Origin: Acidobacteriota bacterium
GTDB lineage: Bacteria > Acidobacteriota > Terriglobia > Terriglobales > Acidobacteriaceae
Length of the DNA: 11,117 nt
NCBI GenBank assembly: GCA_021778875.1
Contig: JAJYBT010000025.1
Coordinates: 1 to 11,117 of the forward strand
Direction of reading: 5' to 3'
Shown one piece after another: positions 1 to 6,637 of this stretch; position 1 is the first letter of the stretch, and every line of letters begins with the position of its first letter. The translations under genes were made by a program, and so were the position numbers. The notes under the pieces are model-generated. The model made no database searches, had not been told where the DNA came from, and saw nothing but the letters and a program-made list of their open reading frames with translations.

Positions 1-1
1 C

Positions 2-607
2 GGAACGGGTCTCATGGCCTCTGCGGGACTCGCCTCGCTCATCCTGGCTGTCGCGGCCAAATCCACCGCCTCCAACCTCATCGCCGGCCTGCAGATTGCC
101 ATGACCGAGCCCATCCGCATCGATGAGGTCGTAATCGTACAGGGCGAATGGGGTCGCATTGAGGAGGTTCGCAGCACCTACGTGGTCATCAAAATCTGGG
201 ATGAGCGCCGCCTCGTCGTCCCGCTCAGCTACTTCATCGAGCAGCCATTCCAGAACTGGACCCGCACCAGCGCAGACATCCTCGGCACGGCATTCCTCTA
301 TGTTGACTACCAGGTGCCCGTCGAGCCGCTCCGTGCGGAACTGGAGCGCGTCGTGCGCGGTTCGCCTTTGTGGGATGGCCGCGTCTGCGGCTTGCAGGTC
401 ACCAACCTCAGTGAGCACACCATGGAGCTGCGCTGCCTCATGAGCTCGCGTGGATCCTCTGAGAACTTCGACCTTCGCTGCCTCGTGCGCGAAAAAATGA
501 TCGAGTATCTGCGGCAGCATTATCCTCAGTCGCTGCCCACAATGCGCATTGAGATGGCGCGCAATGCTGGCGCATCATCCGAGGCCGGAAACCAGCTGCC
601 TTCGTAA
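2..607 (+). CDS. MscS-family mechanosensitive ion channel, C-terminal part (5' end outside window)
   Basis: The reading frame is open from the window edge, so the gene starts upstream. An ATG at 14 lies inside the conserved pore helix and is unlikely to be the true start. The visible part begins with the Gly/Ala-rich pore-lining TM3 helix (about residues 1-30 of the visible frame, ending in the SNLIAG stretch). It is followed by the beta domain typical of MscS, with an E-WGRIEEV segment, then IKIWDERRLVVPLSYF, then QNW(T/S)R. The last 100 residues form the mixed alpha/beta cytoplasmic domain. Members of this family sit in the inner membrane and release solutes on hypo-osmotic shock. The match to the MscS core is clear. 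The number of N-terminal membrane helices and the subfamily cannot be judged. The stop at 605-607 is only 11 nt from the stop of the convergent M20 peptidase gene, with no terminator hairpin between them. Confidence 0.9.
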   Translation, partial: GTGLMASAGLASLILAVAAKSTASNLIAGLQIAMTEPIRIDEVVIVQGEWGRIEEVRSTYVVIKIWDERRLVVPLSYFIEQPFQNWTRTSADILGTAFLYVDYQVPVEPLRAELERVVRGSPLWDGRVCGLQVTNLSEHTMELRCLMSSRGSSENFDLRCLVREKMIEYLRQHYPQSLPTMRIEMARNAGASSEAGNQLPS

Positions 608-618
608 CAGTGCCGTCG

Positions 619-1890
619 CTACTGCTCCGCGGCCCACTCTGTCATGGCCAGCAGCAGCAGCAGAACGCGCCGCAATCCCGTCTCGCGATCCCGGTCGCTA
701 TACCATTCGGCCAGCGTATGTGCCCCGCCGCCATCGCCGCCCGCGCCTAAAGACAGCGCCGGCACGCCCAGCGAGATCGGAATATTCGCATCCGTCGAGC
801 CCAGCCGCAGATCCGTCCGCTGGCCCAGATGCCGGTCCACCGCGCGCAGCGCCTCCAGCACCGGTGAGTCCTCCGGCAGTTGTGCGGCGGGCCGGTCGCC
901 AATCTTGTGGATCTGAAACTTCAGCAGTCCCCGGCCATGCGTTCCCGCTGCCACCGCAAGCGAGTTCCACTGCTCCACCGCATCTTCCACCGCGCGATGC
1001 AGCGCCACCTCCAGCCGCAGCAGCTCCGCGGGGCTCGTCGAGCGGAAATCCACTGACGCCGTCGCGCTCTCCGGAATCGTATTGACGCTCGTCCCGCCGT
1101 GAATCGTCCCCGGATTCATCGTCGTGCGCGGCTCCGAGGGCAGATGCGTCTGCGCCAGCCGCGCTAGCGCCGTCGCCAGCGCCACAATCGGATTCGGCGT
1201 CCCCGCATCCGTAAAGCTGTGTCCGCCCGGCCCGGAGATCGTCACCGCGTAGCGTCTGCTCCCCAGCGCCTGCGACACCGCCGAGTCCGCTCCCGCTCCA
1301 TCCAGCACCACGTGCGCGGCAATGCGCCCCGCCAGTGCCGATTGGTTATAGAAGTGCCGCACCCCGCGCAGATCCCCCTCGCCCTCCTCGCCCACATTGC
1401 CCAGCACCAGCACCGGCGCGGCCAGTTCTACCTGCGCCTCTGCCAGCGCATGCACCAGGGCCAGCAGTCCGGCAATCCCCGCACCGTTGTCGCACGCTCC
1501 CGGTACGTTCAGCCGCGTGCCGCCGTCCACCTGCGTCAGCGTGGGTTGCAGCGGCGTCTCTGCCGGAAACACCGTGTCCAGATGCGCCGACAGCACCACC
1601 ACCGGGCCGCTGCTCTCCGGTGGCAGCTTGGCCGCCCGCAGCCATCCCGTCACATTGCCAACGCTGTCCGTCTGCACATTCGCCAGACCCGCCTCCATAA
1701 AGCGGTCCTGCATCCACCGGGATCGTGCCTCTTCGCCAAACGGCGGCGCGGGAATCACACTCACATCCCGCTGCCAGTCCAGGATCGTCTTGGGATTGTT
1801 GTGCAGCCAGGCAAACGCGGCATGCACCTGCCGCCGCTCCGCAAGCGCAACAACGCGCGAAAATGCCGTAGTACGAGAAAAGAGCGTCAT
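619..1890 (-). CDS. M20-family metallopeptidase (PepT/ArgE/DapE-like)
   Basis: This is a 423-aa product if the ATG at 1890 is used. M20 metal-site motifs are all visible. H103-x-D105 lies in the SAHLDTVF motif. D134 is in the CDNGAGIAG motif. E168-E169 are in GEEGEG, giving the general base and a metal ligand. D197 is in VVLDG and H391 in GAHTLAEW. A lid/dimerisation domain lies between about 215 and 325, with the GGTSVNTIPE segment. The family uses two Zn or Mn ions to hydrolyse peptides or acyl-amino acids in the cytosol. Substrate cannot be read from the sequence. The start was chosen because the family-like sequence begins just after it. No good Shine-Dalgarno is visible, so translation may depend on coupling to truA, whose expected stop lies 35 nt upstream. 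In the sequence as written, the frame is also open through the upstream truA frame, which would make it the C-terminal half of a fusion. Confidence 0.9.
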   Translation of the reverse strand: MTLFSRTTAFSRVVALAERRQVHAAFAWLHNNPKTILDWQRDVSVIPAPPFGEEARSRWMQDRFMEAGLANVQTDSVGNVTGWLRAAKLPPESSGPVVVLSAHLDTVFPAETPLQPTLTQVDGGTRLNVPGACDNGAGIAGLLALVHALAEAQVELAAPVLVLGNVGEEGEGDLRGVRHFYNQSALAGRIAAHVVLDGAGADSAVSQALGSRRYAVTISGPGGHSFTDAGTPNPIVALATALARLAQTHLPSEPRTTMNPGTIHGGTSVNTIPESATASVDFRSTSPAELLRLEVALHRAVEDAVEQWNSLAVAAGTHGRGLLKFQIHKIGDRPAAQLPEDSPVLEALRAVDRHLGQRTDLRLGSTDANIPISLGVPALSLGAGGDGGGAHTLAEWYSDRDRETGLRRVLLLLLAMTEWAAEQ

Positions 1891-1925
1891 AGCGATGGTT
1901 TCAGGGTAGCAGGCGAGCCGCCTCT

Positions 1926-2754
1926 TTAGTCGTACTCCACCGAGTGCAGAAACAGCCCCCCGCGCCGGAGCCGTCGGCCCTGCCGCCGATCGCGACCGCG
2001 CCTCCAGAATCTCCGCGATGCTCTTCGGGTCAATGTGCCCGCGCCCTGCATCCAGCATCGTGCCCACCAGGTTGCGAACCATGTGGTGCAGGAATCCGTT
2101 CCCCCGTACGCGATACACCAGCACCCGCCCCGCCGCAGTCGCCTGCTCCTCCCACGCCGAAGAAAACACCGTGCGCACCGTGCCTCTGCGATCGTCCGGG
2201 TCATCGCGGTCTTCACTCACGTTCGTCCGCGCGGTCACATCCGGATCGGTCGCCGCAAAGCTCAGAAAATCATGCTCGCCCACAAATCCCGACGCCGCCT
2301 CGTGCAGGGCCAGCACGCTCAGCGGCCACGGACATGCATACACATAGCGCGCCAGAAACGGCGGACATATCTCCCCGCGAAAGATGCGGTACTCATATGT
2401 CTTTGCCCGCGCCGAGTGCCGCGCATGGAACCCATCCGGCTCCACCCGCGCCTCCAGAATCCGAATCGCCGCCGGCAGTGTCCGGTTCAGAGCCCGCTGC
2501 AGATTCTCCGCTGGAATCGGTGCCATCAAGGGGAAGCTTGCTACCTGCGCAAGCGCATGCACGCCGGCATCTGTCCGTCCTGACCCCTGCGGCAGCGGCG
2601 TCTCTCCCGCAATGCGTCCCAGTGCCGCCTGCAGTTCGCCCTGAACGGTCGGCTTATCCGGCTGCACCTGCCAGCCGTGGAAGTCCGTGCCGTCATAGGC
2701 CAGCGTCAGCCGCCACGTCTGCGGTGCGCGAGCTTGCTGGGTAGTTTCCGTCAC
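1926..2754 (-). CDS. truA: tRNA pseudouridine(38-40) synthase TruA, with a frame shift near its 3' end
   Basis: TruA converts uridines 38-40 of the tRNA anticodon stem-loop to pseudouridine. The start is GTG at 2754, preceded at 5 nt by an AAGAAAGG Shine-Dalgarno (2760-2767). An upstream in-frame ATG at 2871 would add 39 residues that do not look like TruA. From this GTG the protein opens with WRLTLAYDGTDFHGWQ. The catalytic Asp is D62 in SGRTDAGVHA, matching D60 of E. coli. KTYEYRI and the GNGFLHHMVRN motif follow. An acidic, Arg-rich insert of about 15-20 residues (around 170-192) follows the SFAA segment. The usual TruA ending (TAPARG, then hydrophobic, then VEY) is split: TAPARG is in the main frame, but LFLHSVEYD and its stop (1926-1928) are in another frame. 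Dropping one G from the six-G run (+ strand 1956-1961) restores a 275-aa protein of normal family length. Identity is certain; the frame break is real in this sequence but of unknown cause. Confidence 0.93.
1956..1961 (-). other. Six-G run where the truA frame breaks
   Basis: The plus strand has six C here, giving six G in the truA mRNA directly after the codons for TAPA-R. With six G the frame continues into the M20 peptidase gene. With five G the frame gives the canonical TruA C-terminus and stop. The site is a plausible place for a sequencing indel, a mutation, or polymerase or ribosome slippage. Confidence 0.8.
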
Positions 2755-3048
2755 AGGTGCCTTTCTTGATAACAGGTTAACCGAGTCCCCGGCTCCTGAA
2801 GGGGAGAGAATGGTGTGGACACATCCGGTTTTCGCCTCCGCGCTCCGCAGGCATGCCGCTTTCAGAAACATCCCGCCTCAAGGGAACGAAGCGCGAATCT
2901 CTGTCGTATTGCTCTCAGGAATGGACGCCGCGGCCAGGTTTGGCAGCGAAAATCGCCTGCAAGTGTTAGATTTCTGCGTCCGGAGGGGCTCTTCGGGCGT
3001 CTTTCACTATGGCACCCCACATGCCTCAGCAACTCGTGGAGAGGAAAC
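2755..3048. other. Divergent intergenic region between truA and the TolC-family gene
   Basis: This 294-bp region must hold the promoters of both flanking genes. On the plus strand, TTGGCA (2940-2945) is followed after 18 nt by TGTTAG (2964-2969), a weak sigma70-like pair that could drive the TolC gene with a leader of about 70 nt. A small hairpin with a one-base bulge overlaps it (2943-2960). I found no convincing promoter hexamers for truA on the minus strand. An SD-like GGGGAG before ATG 2810 opens a 93-codon frame, which is probably not a gene (see findings). No RNA element or repeat was recognised. Confidence 0.45.
3038..3045 (+). promoter_or_regulatory. Shine-Dalgarno of the TolC-family gene
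   Basis: GGAGAGGA ends 3 nt before the ATG at 3049, with GGAG and GAGG registers spaced 7 and 4 nt from it. It decides the start against the in-frame ATG at 2815, which would add 78 residues of non-membrane, non-signal sequence in front of a good signal peptide. Confidence 0.75.
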
Positions 3049-5175
3049 ATGCATCGGTTCGGTATACGTGTGTTTAAGCAGCAGAAGTTGAGCACGGGCG
3101 AGAGAAGAGGGAACACAGGCAGGCAGCTTCGTGCCATCGCCGCAGCCATGCTCACATTGGCAGCAGGAGTGCCATCGGGATTCGCCCAGCAGACCGCGCC
3201 CCCGGCGACAGACAAGGCCAGGTCCGATTTGCCCGCTGCGCCCGCCCCGGTGCTTACGCAGCCCATGAACCTGCGCCAGGCCCAGCGTGACTTCTCCCTG
3301 CCTTCGGGACGTGCCTGGGGTAATCCCATCAGCTGGTACACCGCCACCAACATTGAAAAGGCGAGCTTCGTCAATTCCGTGCGCCTCGGCGACCTGCTCA
3401 AGGACGGCAAAATCTATCTCAGCCTGTCCGATGCCATCGCCCTCGCTCTTGAGAACAACTACGACATTGCCATTGCCCGCTACAACCTCGACATTGCGGA
3501 TACCGACATCCTGCGCACGCGTGCAGGCTCGGCCCTGCTCGGCGTTCCAACTGGTGTAGTTGCCGGCACGCTCGGCGGCACCACGTCCACGCTTGCCACG
3601 GGCGGCGGCCCCGGCGGCACCACCGGCGGCTCCGGCGGCGCGGCCTCCGGCACGTCCGGCCTGTCACTTTCCACCAACGGCGCAGGACCGCTTCCCGCCG
3701 TGCTTGACCCCTCCGTCACCGGCACCGTTCAGTTTGAGCGTTCCCGCGTGCCGCAGGCCAACACCTTCTTCTCTGGTGGCAAGACGTCACTGACCACTAA
3801 CACCAACCAATACAACTTCACCTACAACCAGGGATTCGTCACCGGCTCGCAGCTTACCGCGTCGATCGTCAACAGCCGCATCACCACAGACAACCCCTTC
3901 CAGAACTACAGTCCTTTGTTGAACTCCAGCTTCAAGGCCACCGTCACGCAGCATCTGCTGCAGGGCGCGGGCATCTGGGTCAACAAGCGCTTCATGTACC
4001 AGGCCATCAACGATCGCCGGATCACGGACTCCTCCTTCCGCCAGCAGATTCTCTACACCGTCAATCAGGTGGAGAACATCTACTGGGGCCTCGTCAGCGC
4101 CTATGAGGATGTGCAGGCCAAGGAGCGCGCTCTCCAGCAGAGCACCAAGCTCGATGACGATACGCGCAAGCAGCTCCAGATCGGTACCATGGCTCCGCTC
4201 GATGTCGTCAACGCCGACTCCACCGTGGCCACGGACCGGCAGGCGCTCATCAACTCGCAGAGCAACCTGAACTATCAGCAGCAGATCATCAAGCAGGCCA
4301 TCGCACGCAACCTCAACGATCCCACGCTTGAAGCTGCCGCCGTCATCCCCACCGATCGCGTCAGCCTGGAAGAGCTGCCGGAGGAGAAGCAGCCCGTAGA
4401 CGAGCTCGTGCGGACAGCCTTCAAGCAGCGTCCCGAGCTGGAGATGGCCATGCTCACGCTCAAGAACGACGAGATTACGCTGCGTGGCGCGCGCAACGGC
4501 CTCCTGCCCTCGCTCGACGTATACGGCTTCTACGGCTCCAGCGCCCTGGGCGGCTCGCAGAGCCCCAACGCTCTCAACTTCAGCACCCAGAAGACCTATC
4601 CGCCCAGGACCTTCCCGACCGTCGGTTACGGCACCGTCCTGCAGAACCTGTTCAACAGCACGGCCCCCGACAAGGGCGTGGGCTTCTCCCTCAACATTCC
4701 GCTGCGCAATCGCACCGCACAGGCTGAGCAGGCCCGCTCCCTCATCGAGTACCGTCAGGCCGAGCTGCGGCTGGAGCAGCTTTACACCCAGATACGCATG
4801 CAGGTCGTCAACGCGCAGTTCGCGCTCGCCAATGACCGCGCCCAGGTTAAGGCAGCCGTCGCCGCTCGTGACTTCGCGCAGCAGAGCCTCGATGCAGAGG
4901 CCAAGAAGCTCCACCTCGGCGCCTCCACCACGGCCAACGTGCTCCTGCAGGAGCGCAACCTGGCCACCGCCGACAACAACCTCATCGCTGCCAATGCCGC
5001 TTACGCCAGGGATCGCGCCGGTCTCTACCAGACCCTCGCCACCACCCTGCAGCACTACGGCATCAACCTGCAGGATGCCGCAACCGGCAACGTGACCACC
5101 GCTCCCGTCGTTCCCGGCCTGCAACCCGCGGCCAAGGGCAACGAGCCTTCCACCAAGCCGCCGGCAGGCAACTGA
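3049..5175 (+). CDS. TolC/OEP-family outer membrane channel protein
   Basis: The 708-aa product resembles the outer-membrane channel component of efflux pumps and type I secretion. A signal peptide is visible: a basic N-region (1-28, several Arg/Lys), a hydrophobic stretch (about 29-45) and a likely cleavage after A46 (GFA|QQ). A Pro/Ala-rich linker follows, then the first OEP repeat beginning at LSLSDAIALALENN (about 124-137). Long amphipathic helices with many Gln/Asn and Ala follow (about 325-425 and 565-665), with a strand segment GVGFSLNIPLRNR (about 543-555). A Gly/Thr/Ser-rich low-complexity insert (about 173-205) lies in the first half. The protein is longer than E. coli TolC (about 490 residues), owing to the N-terminal extension, this insert and a Pro-rich C-terminal tail after about 680. 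No inner-membrane pump or periplasmic adaptor gene is next to it, so the partner is unknown. The gene is monocistronic, ending in a strong hairpin terminator. Confidence 0.9.
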   Translation: MHRFGIRVFKQQKLSTGERRGNTGRQLRAIAAAMLTLAAGVPSGFAQQTAPPATDKARSDLPAAPAPVLTQPMNLRQAQRDFSLPSGRAWGNPISWYTATNIEKASFVNSVRLGDLLKDGKIYLSLSDAIALALENNYDIAIARYNLDIADTDILRTRAGSALLGVPTGVVAGTLGGTTSTLATGGGPGGTTGGSGGAASGTSGLSLSTNGAGPLPAVLDPSVTGTVQFERSRVPQANTFFSGGKTSLTTNTNQYNFTYNQGFVTGSQLTASIVNSRITTDNPFQNYSPLLNSSFKATVTQHLLQGAGIWVNKRFMYQAINDRRITDSSFRQQILYTVNQVENIYWGLVSAYEDVQAKERALQQSTKLDDDTRKQLQIGTMAPLDVVNADSTVATDRQALINSQSNLNYQQQIIKQAIARNLNDPTLEAAAVIPTDRVSLEELPEEKQPVDELVRTAFKQRPELEMAMLTLKNDEITLRGARNGLLPSLDVYGFYGSSALGGSQSPNALNFSTQKTYPPRTFPTVGYGTVLQNLFNSTAPDKGVGFSLNIPLRNRTAQAEQARSLIEYRQAELRLEQLYTQIRMQVVNAQFALANDRAQVKAAVAARDFAQQSLDAEAKKLHLGASTTANVLLQERNLATADNNLIAANAAYARDRAGLYQTLATTLQHYGINLQDAATGNVTTAPVVPGLQPAAKGNEPSTKPPAGN

Positions 5176-5194
5176 TCCGCCCCGCGCGCATACA

Positions 5195-5225
5195 GCAAAA
5201 GCCCGGCACATTGCCGGGCTTTTGC
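5195..5225. terminator. Bidirectional intrinsic terminator between the TolC-family gene and aroA
   Basis: This is a perfect 14-bp inverted repeat (arms 5195-5208 and 5212-5225) with a 3-nt loop (CAT). The GC-rich core GCCCGGCA is flanked by AAAA on the left and TTTT on the right, so a U-tract forms in transcripts of either direction. It sits 19 nt after the TolC-gene stop and 28 nt past the aroA stop, between two convergent genes. Confidence 0.9.
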
Positions 5226-5253
5226 ATTTCCTTCTGCTGCGCGATCCGCTTCC

Positions 5254-6570
5254 TCAGCGGTCCGCAACCTTGTCCAGCAGGTCAAAGAACTCCGGAAAGC
5301 TGATAGCCGCCGACTCCGCTCCCTGAATCAGCGTGTCGCCCTCCGCACGCAAGGCCGCCACGCTGAAAGCCATGGCAATCCGGTGGTCTCCGCCGGAGTT
5401 GATCGTGGCGCCGTGCAGCGTTTGCCCGCCCGGAACATCCAGCCCGTCCTCAAACTCCTCCACCTCCGCGCCCATCGCGCGCAGGTTCTCCGCCACTAGG
5501 GCAATGCGGTCAGATTCCTTCACGCGCAGCTCCTTCGCATCGCGAATCCGGATGCCGCCGCTCGTGTACGGAGCAATCGCGGCCAGCACGGGCAGTTCGT
5601 CAATCAGCTGCGCCGCCAGCGCGCCTCGTACCTCGGTCGATCCCATGCCTTCCTCGGGCCCGGAGATCTGTACCGTCCCCACCAGCTCGGCATTGCGCTC
5701 TTCCAGGTTCAGCACGGCAATGCGCGCGCCCAGCGCCGTCAGCACATCCAGCAGCGCCGCGCGCGTCGGGTTCAGCCCCAGCGCGTCCAGCACCAGCGAC
5801 GACCCCGGAAAGATCGTCGCCGCGCTCAAAAAGAACGCCGCCGACGAGATGTCGCCCGGCACAGCCGCTTCCAGAGCATGCAGCGTCTGCGGTCCCCTGA
5901 TCGAAACCGAATCTGCCGTGCGCGTCAGCTCCGCACCAAACGCGCGCAGCGCCAGTTCGCTGTGGTCGCGTGTGCGCACCGCCTCGTGCACCGTCGTGGT
6001 TCCTTCCGTCTGCAGGCCGGCCAGCAGCACGCAGGTCTTCACCTGTGCGCTCGGCACCGGTGTCGTGTACTCCATCGCATGCAGCGGCGTGCCTTCAATG
6101 TGGATCGGCGCATGTCCCTCCGTCAGCGTCAGCCGTGCGCCCATCGCCTCCAGCGGCTTGCGAATCCGCTCCATCGGCCGCCGCGAAAGCGAGGCGTCGC
6201 CAATCAGCGTAAAGCTGCCCTCCTGCGGAGCCAGCAGGCCCGAAATCATGCGCATCGTCGAGCCGGAGTTGCCGCAGTCCAGCGGCTCGCTCGACGGCGT
6301 CACGTGTCCGCCCACGCCCGTCACTTCAATCACGCCGTCGTCCAGCTTGCGCACCGTGGCGCCCAGCGCCTGCATGCAGGCCAGCGTGGACGCGCAGTCC
6401 GCGCCCGTCGAAAAATTGCTGAAGCGTGACGTGCCCTCGGCAAACGCCGCAAGCATGCCGTAGCGGTGGCTGATCGATTTGTCGCCCGGAAGGCGCAGGC
6501 TGCCCAGAATATTGCGGGCAGGACGGATAACACGCTCTTGAGTTGCCGTATGCAAAGCTGCTCCAGTCAA
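5254..6570 (-). CDS. aroA: 3-phosphoshikimate 1-carboxyvinyltransferase (EPSP synthase)
   Basis: AroA joins phosphoenolpyruvate to shikimate 3-phosphate, the sixth step of the shikimate pathway to chorismate, in the cytosol. The 438-aa length is normal. The motifs are complete. K31 is in LPGDKSISHR. NSGSTMR (101-107) is the PEP-binding loop and keeps Gly at the position linked to glyphosate sensitivity. R131-P132 lie in SRRPMERI and SAQVK at 174-178. D324 is in IDELPVLA, and K351-E352 in KESDRI. DHRIAM at 395-400 completes the set. The start is TTG at 6570, chosen because an AGAGGA Shine-Dalgarno (6578-6583) stands 7 nt before it and no in-frame ATG or GTG lies close to the conserved N-terminus. 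The gene follows the SpoIIE-type phosphatase gene by 67 bp on the same strand, and may be co-transcribed or have its own promoter in that gap. Confidence 0.97.
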   Translation of the reverse strand: MTGAALHTATQERVIRPARNILGSLRLPGDKSISHRYGMLAAFAEGTSRFSNFSTGADCASTLACMQALGATVRKLDDGVIEVTGVGGHVTPSSEPLDCGNSGSTMRMISGLLAPQEGSFTLIGDASLSRRPMERIRKPLEAMGARLTLTEGHAPIHIEGTPLHAMEYTTPVPSAQVKTCVLLAGLQTEGTTTVHEAVRTRDHSELALRAFGAELTRTADSVSIRGPQTLHALEAAVPGDISSAAFFLSAATIFPGSSLVLDALGLNPTRAALLDVLTALGARIAVLNLEERNAELVGTVQISGPEEGMGSTEVRGALAAQLIDELPVLAAIAPYTSGGIRIRDAKELRVKESDRIALVAENLRAMGAEVEEFEDGLDVPGGQTLHGATINSGGDHRIAMAFSVAALRAEGDTLIQGAESAAISFPEFFDLLDKVADR

Positions 6571-6577
6571 GTTGGGG

Positions 6578-6583
6578 TCCTCT
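6578..6583 (-). promoter_or_regulatory. Shine-Dalgarno deciding the TTG start of aroA
   Basis: On the minus strand AGAGGA stands 7 nt before the TTG at 6570. It supports this non-ATG start, which keeps the whole conserved N-terminus. Confidence 0.65.
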
Positions 6584-6637
6584 TCAGTTTACCGGAAGCC
6601 GGCAGACATCCGGCGGGCCAGCAAGCCAACGCCGCAA

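Noticed and set aside
1219..1929. A 236-codon plus-strand frame opposite the M20 peptidase.
   Set aside because: Arg/His/Gln-rich composition typical of a reversed GC-rich gene; the M20 frame has all its metal-site motifs.
2755..2871. An N-terminal extension of truA to the ATG at 2871.
   Set aside because: The extra 39 residues are not TruA-like, whereas the GTG at 2754 has a good Shine-Dalgarno at 5 nt and is directly followed by the conserved TruA opening.
2981..2997. CCGGAG/CTTCGG hairpin in the leader of the TolC-family gene.
   Set aside because: Six pairs including a G-U wobble, no conserved context and no match to a known RNA element.
3787..5211. A 474-codon open frame antisense to the TolC-family gene.
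   Set aside because: It mirrors the codon bias of the real gene, has no recognisable domain, and its start lies across the terminator hairpin. Long antisense frames are common in GC-rich DNA.
5333..6463. A 376-codon frame antisense to aroA.
   Set aside because: Ser/Ala/Arg-rich shadow of aroA codons with no family resemblance; aroA is complete and unambiguous.
6598..6614. GCCGG/CCGGC hairpin between the SpoIIE-type gene and aroA, as a possible terminator.
   Set aside because: Only 5 bp with a 7-nt loop and no T-run on the minus strand; not enough for a terminator call.
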